Origin: Planctomycetota bacterium | Lineage (GTDB): Bacteria > Planctomycetota > UBA1135 > GCA-002686595 | Length of the DNA stretch: 8,491 nucleotides | Reading direction: 5' to 3' | Assembly (NCBI GenBank): GCA_022447405.1 | Contig: JAKVCE010000017.1 | Span: 7,964 to 16,454 of the forward strand | Shown: positions 1 to 8,491 of the stretch, in pieces | Layout of the letters: the number at the start of each line of letters is the position of its first letter | Numbering within the stretch: the stretch's first letter is position 1 | The notes under the pieces: model-generated | Told to the model about the DNA's origin: nothing | Databases searched by the model: none | The model's input: only the letters and a program-made list of their open reading frames with translations | Position numbers and translations under genes: made by a program

Positions 1-267
1 GGAGTGCAGGTCCACGGAGCCCTTGATCGCGTGGACGTCTACGTTGCCTGTGAAGGGGCCGAACACCTCCTCAACGGCGACGAAGGCAGCGTCGAACGCG
101 CCTGAATAGGCCTCAGAGTCCACCGTGGAGCCGTCCTCCACATAGAGCGTCCAGCCCTCGTACTCCCCCGCGGGCTCCCAGCTGGTGCAGCCAGCGAGGG
201 CCAGCGCCACGAGGGCGGCGCAGGGGCTCTGCAGCTTCACGCGGGCGGTCAGTTTGCGAGGGCTCAT
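1..267 (-). CDS. Putative lipoprotein, N-terminal fragment (unknown function)
   Basis: An open frame runs on the minus strand from an ATG at 267-265 to the left edge, giving 89 residues with the C-terminus cut off by the window. The first 27 residues look like a lipoprotein signal peptide: basic start (MSPRKLTARVK), hydrophobic stretch (AALVALALAG) and a lipobox L24-A25-G26-C27, so the mature protein should be lipid-anchored at C27 after signal peptidase II cleavage. The visible mature part is acidic (WEPAGEYEGW, then VEDGSTVDSEAY) and continues with a probable helix rich in A, F, V and E followed by a short beta-like stretch (GNVDVHAIKG). I do not recognise the family. No clear Shine-Dalgarno site precedes the ATG; the start is chosen because it gives a complete signal peptide. 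The gene is divergent from the nucleoside-salvage operon, so a functional link is not implied. Confidence 0.72.
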   Translation of the reverse strand, partial: MSPRKLTARVKLQSPCAALVALALAGCTSWEPAGEYEGWTLYVEDGSTVDSEAYSGAFDAAFVAVEEVFGPFTGNVDVHAIKGSVDLHS

Positions 268-309
268 GGATCTGGGGACGCAGGCGGCGAGGGCTCAGCG
301 ACTGTCGTT

Positions 310-315
310 ATCATA
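310..315 (-). promoter_or_regulatory. Candidate -10 box (TATGAT) for the lipoprotein gene
   Basis: On the minus strand the hexamer reads TATGAT, five of six matches to TATAAT, and would place the transcription start about 35 bases upstream of the ATG at 267. The overlapping hexamer on the plus strand, 309-314, reads TATCAT, also five of six, and could serve the rightward operon. Neither has a recognisable -35 element at the usual distance, and the organism's sigma-factor preference is unknown, so this is a weak call. Confidence 0.25.
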
Positions 316-331
316 GCTCGCCCAGCCAGAT

Positions 332-344
332 GGACCGAAGGTCC
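332..344. repeat. Short perfect inverted repeat GGACC-gaa-GGTCC
   Basis: Two 5-base arms are perfectly complementary around a 3-base spacer. The repeat lies downstream of the plus-strand -10-like hexamer at 309-314 and 43 bases before the first operon start codon, where an operator or small 5'-leader hairpin would be expected. It could equally be chance in GC-rich DNA; the arms are short and do not extend outward. Confidence 0.3.
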
Positions 345-386
345 GCATAGAACCCCATACGAACAAGCAAAGCACCGGCGACCCCC

Positions 387-611
387 ATGGCAGAATTCCG
401 ACTCGAGCTCGACGCCCCGAACAACATCGTCCTCGTGATGGTCACTGAAGATGACGGCTCCGAGGTCGACTACCAGTTTGACTTCGACCCCAACACCGGG
501 CGCTGGGAGTTCGCAGAGCGTGACCTCCTCGAGCGCGACTTCGGCGATGACTGGGTCAACGACTTTGAGGACGCGGTGGAGAAGATGATCCAGGGGGCGG
601 TGCAGGGTTAG
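387..611 (+). CDS. Small acidic protein of unknown function, first gene of the operon
   Basis: This encodes 74 residues, from ATG at 387 to TAG at 609-611. It is strongly acidic, with 21 Asp/Glu against 5 Lys/Arg. The first half alternates hydrophobic and polar residues in a way that suggests beta strands (FRLELDA, NIVLVMV, then VDYQFDFDPNTGRWEF). The second half looks like an amphipathic acidic helix (ERDLLERDFGDDW followed by FEDAVEKMI). There is no signal peptide or membrane segment, so it should be cytosolic. I do not recognise a family. The stop lies 15 bases before the deoB start, so the two are probably co-transcribed. The regular secondary-structure pattern and fit between neighbours argue for a real gene, but the ORF is short and has no clear ribosome binding site. 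A binding or regulatory partner for a salvage enzyme is possible but unsupported. Confidence 0.68.
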   Translation: MAEFRLELDAPNNIVLVMVTEDDGSEVDYQFDFDPNTGRWEFAERDLLERDFGDDWVNDFEDAVEKMIQGAVQG

Positions 612-626
612 CCCTGCGGGAGCTCC

Positions 627-1808
627 TTGGCTCGCGCCTTCGTCCTCGTCCTCGACAGCCTCGGCGTCGGCGCGCTGCCCGACGCCGCTGGCACCTCTGA
701 TGAGGGCGCACACACCCTCGACCACCTCGTCGCGGCGAACGGCGGGCTCGAAGCGCCGCGGCTCGTCGAGCTCGGCCTCGGCTGCATCGAGGGCGTCTCG
801 AGCTTGCCGCGCCCCGAAGCGCCCGCGGCTGCCTTCGGTCGCTGCAGCGAGCGCTCGCCGGGCAAGGACACCTCTACCGGACACTGGGAGATGATGGGCT
901 GCCCGCTCGACTTCTCCTTCCCGGTCTTCCCAGACGGCTTCGGGCCGGAGATCCTCGACCCGTTCCTTGAACGCTCAGGCCTGGCAGGGGTCCTCGGGAA
1001 CAAGGCGGCCTCGGGGACCGAGATCCTCGAGGAGCTCGGCGCGGAGCACGTAGCGACGGGGAAGCCGATCGTCTACACGAGCGCGGACAGCGTCTTCCAG
1101 GTCGCCTGCCATGAAGAGCACTTCGGCTTGGAGCGCCTGTATGAGATCTGCAGGACAGCCCGCGAGCTCCTCGACCCGCTCGGCGTCGGCAGGGTGATCG
1201 CGCGGCCCTTCATCGGCGAAGACGGCGCGTGGCAGCGCACCTACAACCGCCGCGACTTCTCCCTGCTCCCTCCGAAGGAGACGGTCTTGGACCGCCTCGC
1301 CGACGCAGGCCAGCCGGTCGTCGGGGTCGGCAAGATCGAGGATATCTACGCGGGGCAGGGGGTGACGGAGTCCATCCACACCGAGGGCAACCTCGACGGG
1401 ATGGCGCGCTTCATGGAGCGGGCGGAGACCCTTGATGAGGGGCTCCTCTTCATCAACCTCGTGGACTTCGACATGCTCTATGGGCACCGCCGCGACGCCT
1501 TGGGTTATGCGCGCGCGCTGGAGGTCTTTGACGAGCAGCTCTGCCGCTTCGAGGAGCGCCTGCGACCTGGCGACCTCGTGATGCTCACCGCGGATCACGG
1601 GAACGACCCGACCTTCTTGGACGGCACAGATCACACGCGGGAGTATGTCCCCGTCCTGGCCTATGGCCCGGGGCTCGCCCGAGGCGTCGACCTGGGGACC
1701 CGCGCGAGCTTCGCTGACATGGGCGCCACCGTGGAAGAGCACCTCGGGCTCTCGCCCGCAGGCCCTGGCACCTCATTCCTTGATGAGCTCCGGGGGTCCG
1801 TCGCCTGA
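627..1808 (+). CDS. deoB: Phosphopentomutase
   Basis: It interconverts ribose-1-phosphate or 2-deoxyribose-1-phosphate with the 5-phosphates, feeding sugars released by nucleoside phosphorylases into central metabolism; it is a cytosolic metalloenzyme of the alkaline phosphatase superfamily. The 393 residues match the usual length. Visible motifs are the N-terminal metal site VLVLDSLGVG with D10, the phospho-acceptor loop GKDTSTGHWE with T82 (the threonine matching Thr85 of the Bacillus cereus enzyme), NLVDFDMLYGHRRD with D282 and H287, and TADHGND with D323 and H324 followed by H336 in GTDHTREYVP. The cap domain lies roughly between residues 95 and 215. The start is a TTG: the conserved strand begins immediately after it, no ATG or GTG lies close upstream in frame, and GGGAG at 618-622 can serve as a close ribosome binding site. 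The stop is 13 bases before the deoA start. Confidence 0.97.
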   Translation: MARAFVLVLDSLGVGALPDAAGTSDEGAHTLDHLVAANGGLEAPRLVELGLGCIEGVSSLPRPEAPAAAFGRCSERSPGKDTSTGHWEMMGCPLDFSFPVFPDGFGPEILDPFLERSGLAGVLGNKAASGTEILEELGAEHVATGKPIVYTSADSVFQVACHEEHFGLERLYEICRTARELLDPLGVGRVIARPFIGEDGAWQRTYNRRDFSLLPPKETVLDRLADAGQPVVGVGKIEDIYAGQGVTESIHTEGNLDGMARFMERAETLDEGLLFINLVDFDMLYGHRRDALGYARALEVFDEQLCRFEERLRPGDLVMLTADHGNDPTFLDGTDHTREYVPVLAYGPGLARGVDLGTRASFADMGATVEEHLGLSPAGPGTSFLDELRGSVA

Positions 1809-1812
1809 GGGG
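1807..1812 (+). promoter_or_regulatory. Shine-Dalgarno site of deoA (GAGGGG)
   Basis: GAGGGG overlaps the deoB stop codon and lies 9 bases before the ATG at 1822, a normal spacing. It is the best ribosome binding site in the window and decides the deoA start, because the frame stays open upstream into deoB. Confidence 0.6.
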
Positions 1813-1821
1813 CGCGTCGCG

Positions 1822-3117
1822 ATGATCGACCCCAGAGAGCTCTTGGCGATCAAGCGCGACGGCGGCGCGCTCTCGGCGGCGCAGTCAGCCGAGCTCCTCG
1901 ACGCCTACACCCAGGGAGAGGTCGCGGACTACCACGCCGCTGTGCTGCTCACCTCCATCTTCATCCACGGCATGACGGATGAAGAGCTCGCGGGCTGGAC
2001 CCGGGGGATGATCGGGACAGGGCGCACCCTGTCCTTCGAGACCGACCGCCCGAAGGTCGACAAGCACTCCACCGGCGGCGTCGGCGACAAGGTCTCCCTG
2101 CCCCTCGCCCCGGCCCTCGCCGCGTGCGGCTGCGCCGTCCCGATGATCTCCGGGCGCGGCCTCGGGCACACGGGCGGCACCCTGGACAAGCTCGAGGCGA
2201 TCCCTGGCCTGCGCACGGAGTTCGAGGCGGAGGAGCTGCAAGCGCTCCTCGACTCTGCGGGCTTCTTCATCGCCGCGCAGACCTCAGACCTCGTGCCAGC
2301 GGACAAGCTGCTCTACGCCCTGCGTGACGTCACAGGCCTCGTCGCCTCTCCGCCGCTCATCTCGAGCAGCATCCTCTCGAAGAAGCTCGCCGAAGGGCTC
2401 GACGCCCTCGTCCTCGATGTGAAGGTCGGGAGTGGGAGCTTCCTCACCAACCAAGAGATGGCGAGCGAGGTCACCCGACGCATGCACGTCATCGCGTCAG
2501 ACTTCGACCTGCCGATGACCATCTTCAGGACCTCGATGAAGGCGCCGCTCGGCAGAGCGGTCGGACACTCGCTCGAGGTGGCAGAGAGCCTCGACTGTCT
2601 TCGCGGGGGCGGCCCGGAGGATCTCCGTGAGCTCGTCGTGCGCTTGGGCGGCGAGCTCCTGCGCTTGTCCGGACAAGCTGAGGGAGGAGGCGAGGGTCAG
2701 GCTAGGATCGCCGCGGCCTTGGACGGGGGAGGAGCTCTCGCCGCCTTCCAAGCCGGCGTCGAGGCCCAAGGGGGTGACGTCACGGCGCTGGAGAGCGCGA
2801 GCGCGCTCCCGTCCGCCCCAGACCGCGACGAGCTGTGCGCTACAGAGTCGGGACACATGAGCTTCACCGACTGCGCCGCGATCGGCCGCGCCGTGGGCGC
2901 CCTCGGCGGCGGGCGCACGCACCTCGGCGACGAGATCGACATGGGCGTCGGCTTGGTCTTCACTAAGGGGCAAGGCGACCCGGTCGAGGCCGGCGAGCCG
3001 GTCTGCGTCATCCACCACAGGGGCGGGGTGGGCCTGGAGGAGGCCCGAGCTCTGCTCTCGTCGGCGACAGAGGCGACAGACTCAGCAGAAGTCGAGCCGC
3101 TCGTCCTCGACGGGTGA
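1822..3117 (+). CDS. deoA: Thymidine / pyrimidine-nucleoside phosphorylase
   Basis: It catalyses reversible phosphorolysis of thymidine, deoxyuridine and possibly uridine to base plus (deoxy)ribose-1-phosphate, in the cytosol, usually as a dimer. From the ATG at 1822 it has 431 residues, as expected (about 430-440). In order: an N-terminal helical domain (IKRDGGALSAAQ, then EVADYHAAVLLTSIF); the phosphate-binding stretch KHSTGGVGDK (81-90) with H82; the family signature SGRGLGHTGGTLDKLE (110-125); R168, S183 and K187 in RDVTGLVASPPLISSSILSK, matching Arg171, Ser186 and Lys190 of the E. coli enzyme; LDVKVGSGSF (198-207); and a C-terminal alpha/beta domain with GDEIDMGVGL. The stretch AACGCAVPMISGRG is closer to E. 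coli-type DeoA than to Firmicute Pdp as I recall them, but sequence alone does not settle whether it also accepts uridine; pdp is the alternative name. The start is fixed by GAGGGG and 13 bases of spacing after deoB. Confidence 0.95.
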   Translation: MIDPRELLAIKRDGGALSAAQSAELLDAYTQGEVADYHAAVLLTSIFIHGMTDEELAGWTRGMIGTGRTLSFETDRPKVDKHSTGGVGDKVSLPLAPALAACGCAVPMISGRGLGHTGGTLDKLEAIPGLRTEFEAEELQALLDSAGFFIAAQTSDLVPADKLLYALRDVTGLVASPPLISSSILSKKLAEGLDALVLDVKVGSGSFLTNQEMASEVTRRMHVIASDFDLPMTIFRTSMKAPLGRAVGHSLEVAESLDCLRGGGPEDLRELVVRLGGELLRLSGQAEGGGEGQARIAAALDGGGALAAFQAGVEAQGGDVTALESASALPSAPDRDELCATESGHMSFTDCAAIGRAVGALGGGRTHLGDEIDMGVGLVFTKGQGDPVEAGEPVCVIHHRGGVGLEEARALLSSATEATDSAEVEPLVLDG

Positions 3118-3142
3118 GGTGTCCGCAATCTAGGCTGACCGC

Positions 3143-4390
3143 ATGCTGATCCTCCGCGGACTCTTAGGGCTCGCCTTCTTCGTCGCCCTGGCTTGGCTCA
3201 TGTCGAGCGACCGCAAGCGCTTCCCCGCGCGGGTAGTCCTCGGCGGACTCTCGATGCAGCTCATCCTCGCCTGGTTCTGCCTCAAGACGACGGTGGGCGT
3301 CAGCGTCTTCGAGGCGGTCGCCGGCTTCGTCACGAAGCTCATCTCCATGGCCAAGCCTGGGACAGAGCTGGTCTTCGGCGGCCTCGCGACCCCTGACTTC
3401 TCCGAGGGCGGCTGGGGTTACGCCTTCGCCTTCGCGAGCGACGGCTTGCCGGTGATCCTCTTCTTCAGCGCGCTCATGGCGATCCTCTACCACGCGGGGA
3501 TCATGCAGCGGCTGATCTACCTCCTCGCTCGCGTCATGAGCTCCTTCATGGGCGTGAGCGGAGCGGAGTCGATGGCGATGGCGGCGAACGTCTTCGTCGG
3601 TCAGACCGAGGCGCCCTTGGTGGTGAAGCCCTATATCGCGGGCATGACTCGCTCTGAGCTGAACGCGCTCATGACCGGCGGCTTCTCGACGATCGCGGGG
3701 TCTGTGCTCGCGGTGTACCTCGGACTCCTGGGCGAAGAGTACGGGCCGCACCTTCTGACCGCCTCGGTGATGAGCGCGCCGGCTGCCTTCCTCATCGCCA
3801 AGGTGATGCTCCCGGAGTCAGAGGTCTCTGCGACCGGGTCCGGGGTCGAGCTGAAGATCGAGCGCACAGCCTCGAACACGATCGAGGCCGCAGCCAACGG
3901 CACGAGCGACGGCCTCAAGCTCTGGCTGAATGTCGTCGCGATGCTGATCGCCTTCATGGGGCTCGTGGCCCTCGTCGACTGGCTCCTGGGGGCGCTCGTC
4001 GCCGGCCTCTCGCTCAACGTGATCTTCAGCTGGGCCTTCGCTCCCGTCGCTTGGATGATGGGCGTGGAGAATTGGCACGACTGCCAGCTCATGGGGTCGC
4101 TCCTCGGCACGAAGGTCGCGGTGAATGAGTTCATCGCCTTCAACGGCATGCTGGAGCTCCTGGGCGGGACCGGAGACGCGACCTTCCAGTCGCCGCGCAC
4201 AGCGAAGATGGCGGCCTACGCCCTCTGCGGCTTCGCGAACTTCGCCTCCATCGGCATCCAGATCGGCGGCATCTCCCCGCTCGCGCCAGAGCGCAAGCCG
4301 CTCATCTCCAAGCTCGCCCTGCGCGCGATGCTGGGCGGCGCCTTCGCCTCGTGGATGACCGCCACGGTGGCAGGGATGTTCCTGGAGTGA
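3143..4390 (+). CDS. nupC: Concentrative nucleoside transporter (CNT/NupC family)
   Basis: This inner-membrane symporter takes up nucleosides with H+ or Na+. The 415 residues fit bacterial CNT proteins. Hydrophobic segments are seen at about 2-20, 30-50, 102-118, 180-198, 205-222, 262-305, 355-378 and 390-413, with re-entrant regions between them. Diagnostic motifs are ESMAMAANVFVGQTEAPLVV (142-161) with the GQTE substrate-binding loop at 153-156, GTKVAVNEFIAFNG (322-335) with E329, and ALCGFANFASIGIQIGG (360-376) with N366 and S369. GQTE, the glutamate in NEF and the asparagine/serine of the last motif correspond to base- and ribose-binding positions known from Vibrio cholerae CNT. The gene lies 25 bases after deoA and overlaps the next start by one base, placing uptake and phosphorolysis in one transcript. 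The ribosome binding site is weak (AGG at 3132-3134). The transported nucleosides and coupling ion cannot be read with certainty; nupX or nupG-type naming within CNT is possible. Confidence 0.94.
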   Translation: MLILRGLLGLAFFVALAWLMSSDRKRFPARVVLGGLSMQLILAWFCLKTTVGVSVFEAVAGFVTKLISMAKPGTELVFGGLATPDFSEGGWGYAFAFASDGLPVILFFSALMAILYHAGIMQRLIYLLARVMSSFMGVSGAESMAMAANVFVGQTEAPLVVKPYIAGMTRSELNALMTGGFSTIAGSVLAVYLGLLGEEYGPHLLTASVMSAPAAFLIAKVMLPESEVSATGSGVELKIERTASNTIEAAANGTSDGLKLWLNVVAMLIAFMGLVALVDWLLGALVAGLSLNVIFSWAFAPVAWMMGVENWHDCQLMGSLLGTKVAVNEFIAFNGMLELLGGTGDATFQSPRTAKMAAYALCGFANFASIGIQIGGISPLAPERKPLISKLALRAMLGGAFASWMTATVAGMFLE

Positions 4391-5205
4391 TGACAGCGGC
4401 ACAGGCCGAGCGCGAGAAACTCCTTGAGAGTCTGGACGCAGCGGGCGCAGGGAGCGCGCGCGCGGTGATCGTCCTCGGGAGCGGGCTCGGTCCGCTAGCG
4501 GAGGAGGTCGAGGGCGCGCGGCGCCTCCCTTATGAGGGGCTCGCGGGGATGCCTGAGAGCGCCGTGCCGGGCCACGCCGGTCGCCTCGTGCTCGGCGAGC
4601 TCTCTGGGGTCCCGGTGGTGCTGCAGCAGGGACGATGTCACCTCTATGAGGGGCGCACTGCGGAGGAGGTCTCTCGCTGCGTGCGCTGCCTCGTCGAGCT
4701 CGGCGTCGGGACGGTGCTCCTCACGAACGCCGCAGGCGGTCTGCACGCGGAGTGGCCGATCCCGTCCCTCATGCGCATCACAGACCACATCAACCTCCAG
4801 GGGGTGACGCCCCTCGACTCTTCAGGGCGCGGCTACGGCACCCCCTATGACCCCGAGCTCGGCTCGTTGATCGACGCCGCAGCGGAGGAGGCCGGAGTCG
4901 CGCTCCGAACAGGCGTCTATGCGGCGCTCCCTGGGCCGACCTACGAGACGCACGCAGAGGTCCGCATGCACGGGAGCTTCGGAGCGGACGCCGTGGGCAT
5001 GAGCACAGCGCAAGAGGCGCTCGCAGCTCACGCAGCCGGCGCACGAGTTGCCGCCATCAGCTGCATCACAAACCACGCCGCGGGCTTGAGTCACATCGAG
5101 ACCAACCATGAAGAGGTCGTTGAGGCTGGCCTCAAGGCGACGGAGCAATTTACGGGACTCATCCGCGCGCTCCTGACTCGGCTGGGCGCAGAAGAGCCAA
5201 GCTAG
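4390..5205 (+). CDS. punA: Purine nucleoside phosphorylase, trimeric (PNP/MTAP) type
   Basis: It cleaves inosine, guanosine and their deoxy forms with phosphate to the purine base and (deoxy)ribose-1-phosphate in the cytosol. The 271 residues match the trimeric PNP class. Phosphate and ribose contacts visible are S31 in VLGSGLG, H62 in GHAGRL, R82, H84 and Y86 in GRCHLYEG, LTNAAGG (111-117), and M204-S205 in GADAVGMSTAQE. The base site has E186 in GPTYETHAE and N228 in CITNHAAG, corresponding to Glu201 and Asn243 of human PNP; the Glu/Asn pair favours 6-oxopurines over adenosine or methylthioadenosine. H240 in ETNHEEV matches human His257. The ATG at 4390 overlaps the TGA of the transporter gene (ATGA arrangement), implying translational coupling. 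The frame is open 13 codons further upstream, but that would overlap nupC and add residues outside the family. Names punA, pupG, deoD2 and xapA are used for relatives. Confidence 0.95.
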   Translation: MTAAQAEREKLLESLDAAGAGSARAVIVLGSGLGPLAEEVEGARRLPYEGLAGMPESAVPGHAGRLVLGELSGVPVVLQQGRCHLYEGRTAEEVSRCVRCLVELGVGTVLLTNAAGGLHAEWPIPSLMRITDHINLQGVTPLDSSGRGYGTPYDPELGSLIDAAAEEAGVALRTGVYAALPGPTYETHAEVRMHGSFGADAVGMSTAQEALAAHAAGARVAAISCITNHAAGLSHIETNHEEVVEAGLKATEQFTGLIRALLTRLGAEEPS

Positions 5206-5207
5206 GC

Positions 5208-5894
5208 ATGGAGACCAGCTCCAGAGAGCGAGAGGAGCTGCGCGCGAGCCGCATTAAGGAGCGGCCGAGCTGGTACTCACCCTTAGGGCACCTCTTGGCC
5301 CCGACAGCCTTCGGGCTCGGCATCAGCGCTCTGGGCGTGCTCCTCTTGGAGGACGTCCGGCCTTGGGAGTGGCTCACGATCCCGGGCTTTTGGATCTTCT
5401 CGAACTTCATCGAGTGGCACGCGCACAGAGACCTCTTGCACACGCGCTCGAAGCGTGCGCCGATCCTCTACGAGGGGCACACGCTCAACCACCACATGAT
5501 CTTCCCCGCGCACGACATGGCCGTTCGCGAGCGCGGCGAGTGGCGCGAGGTGCTCCTGCCGCCGCTCGCGGTGGTGATGCTCGTAGGTCTGCTCGTCCCG
5601 GTCTTCGCCGCGCTCTGGTTCGCTGGCCTCCCCAACGTCGCGTGCTTCTACATGATCACGGGGGCGCTCTACGTGCTCTCGTACGAGTGGCTGCACCTCT
5701 CGTATCACCTGCACCCCAAGAGCTGGGTCGGGCGCCGCGCCTTGATCCGCTTCCTGCGACGCCATCACTCAGTGCACCACGACCCGAAGCTCATGCAGCG
5801 CTGGAACATGAACGTGACCGTCCCGCTCTGGGACTGGGTCAGAGGTACGGTCGCGGACAAGGACGCAGCAGAAGAGGCGCTGCGTCCACGTTAA
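5208..5894 (+). CDS. Fatty acid hydroxylase / sterol desaturase-superfamily membrane protein
   Basis: The 228 residues carry the histidine clusters of the membrane-bound di-iron hydroxylase superfamily: EWHAHRDLLH (69-78), GHTLNHH (90-96), EWLHLSYHLH (160-169) and RRHHSVHHD (184-192). These would bind two irons on the cytosolic face. Hydrophobic segments lie at about 28-48, 54-70, 116-140 and 142-160. The N-terminal 20 residues are charged and cytosolic-looking, with no signal peptide. Such enzymes hydroxylate or desaturate lipids, sterols or carotenoids using O2; the substrate cannot be read here. The gene begins 2 bases after the punA stop, so it is probably the last gene of the salvage operon, although no biochemical link to nucleosides is evident. 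No strong ribosome binding site is seen (GAAGAG at 5191-5196 is 11 bases away), which hints at reinitiation after punA. All histidine clusters are intact, so it is probably catalytically competent. Confidence 0.88.
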   Translation: METSSREREELRASRIKERPSWYSPLGHLLAPTAFGLGISALGVLLLEDVRPWEWLTIPGFWIFSNFIEWHAHRDLLHTRSKRAPILYEGHTLNHHMIFPAHDMAVRERGEWREVLLPPLAVVMLVGLLVPVFAALWFAGLPNVACFYMITGALYVLSYEWLHLSYHLHPKSWVGRRALIRFLRRHHSVHHDPKLMQRWNMNVTVPLWDWVRGTVADKDAAEEALRPR

Positions 5895-5901
5895 GGCGTC
5901 G

Positions 5902-8490
<2,589 letters not shown>

Positions 8491-8491
8491 G

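Larger units (their letters stand above)
268..386. promoter_or_regulatory. Divergent intergenic region, probable promoters for lipoprotein gene and salvage operon
   Basis: This is the only sizeable non-coding gap in the window, and it separates two divergently oriented genes, so both promoters should lie here. The stretch at 301-320 is locally more A/T-rich than its surroundings and carries hexamers resembling a sigma70 -10 box on both strands. A 13-base inverted repeat lies at 332-344. No convincing -35 box is seen at 16-18 bases from either -10 candidate. No purine-rich Shine-Dalgarno sequence precedes the ATG at 387. The assignment rests mainly on gene arrangement. Confidence 0.5.
387..5894 (+). 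other. Probable nucleoside-salvage operon of six genes
   Basis: Six plus-strand genes are separated by about 15, 13, 25, -1, and 2 bases, with no room for internal terminators. The order is small acidic protein, deoB, deoA/pdp, nupC-family transporter, punA and a fatty acid hydroxylase-family gene. The middle four are steps of one pathway: uptake of nucleosides, phosphorolysis of pyrimidine and purine nucleosides, and conversion of pentose-1-phosphate to pentose-5-phosphate. Co-transcription is inferred from spacing and shared function; membership of the first and last genes rests on spacing alone. Confidence 0.75.

Noticed and set aside
264..884. Minus-strand open frame of 206 codons covering the intergenic region and the start of deoB
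   Set aside because: It lies opposite the acidic gene and deoB, has low-complexity Arg/Glu/Val-rich sequence typical of antisense frames in GC-rich DNA, and matches no family that I recognise.
975..1742. Minus-strand open frame of 255 codons inside deoB
   Set aside because: It is fully antisense to a gene with intact catalytic motifs; long antisense frames are expected at this G+C content.
1645..1821. Extended deoA start at 1645
   Set aside because: The extra 59 codons overlap the conserved 3' end of deoB out of frame. The ATG at 1822 has a good GAGGGG site and gives the usual family length.
4351..4389. Extended punA start at 4351
   Set aside because: The 13 extra codons overlap nupC in another frame and add residues (MDDRHGGRDVPGV) not typical of the family. 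The ATG at 4390 gives the common stop-start overlap.

Overview
This is a GC-rich (by eye about two-thirds G+C), densely coding bacterial window. The genes have short gaps, strong G/C preference at third codon positions and few clear Shine-Dalgarno sites. The gene types fit a Gram-negative lineage such as Myxococcota/Bradymonadota or Planctomycetota: a lipoprotein with a lipobox, a very large M14 peptidase with a C-terminal amidotransferase-like fold, and a fatty acid hydroxylase-superfamily membrane protein. No taxonomic marker is present, so the assignment is an inference.

Layout. On the minus strand at the left edge lies the N-terminal part of a lipoprotein (267 down to 1, continuing out of the window). 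A divergent intergenic region of about 120 bases (268-386) probably holds promoters for both directions. From 387 to 5894 six plus-strand genes follow one another with gaps of at most 25 bases and one 1-base overlap, so they are probably one operon: a small acidic protein of unknown function, phosphopentomutase (deoB, TTG start), thymidine/pyrimidine phosphorylase (deoA/pdp), a concentrative nucleoside transporter (nupC family), a trimeric-type purine nucleoside phosphorylase (punA), and a fatty acid hydroxylase/sterol desaturase-superfamily membrane protein. A large M14 zinc peptidase gene (8490 down to 5902) converges on the operon from the right, with only 7 bases between the stop codons; its N-terminus is outside the window.

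How the genes work together. Four of the six operon genes form a complete phosphorolytic salvage route. NupC imports nucleosides, the purine and pyrimidine phosphorylases split them into base plus (deoxy)ribose-1-phosphate, and DeoB moves the phosphate to C5 so that the sugar can enter central metabolism. Active-site residues are intact in all three enzymes. Deoxyribose-phosphate aldolase, cytidine deaminase and a dedicated regulator are not in the window.

I see no convincing undescribed system here. The points most worth a second look are the two operon members with no obvious role in nucleoside salvage (the acidic 74-residue protein and the hydroxylase-family membrane protein), and a cysteine in the amidotransferase-like domain of the peptidase at about the position of the class I amidotransferase nucleophile. 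There is no stretch longer than 300 bases without a gene, and I found no RNA gene, CRISPR array, insertion sequence or convincing terminator.
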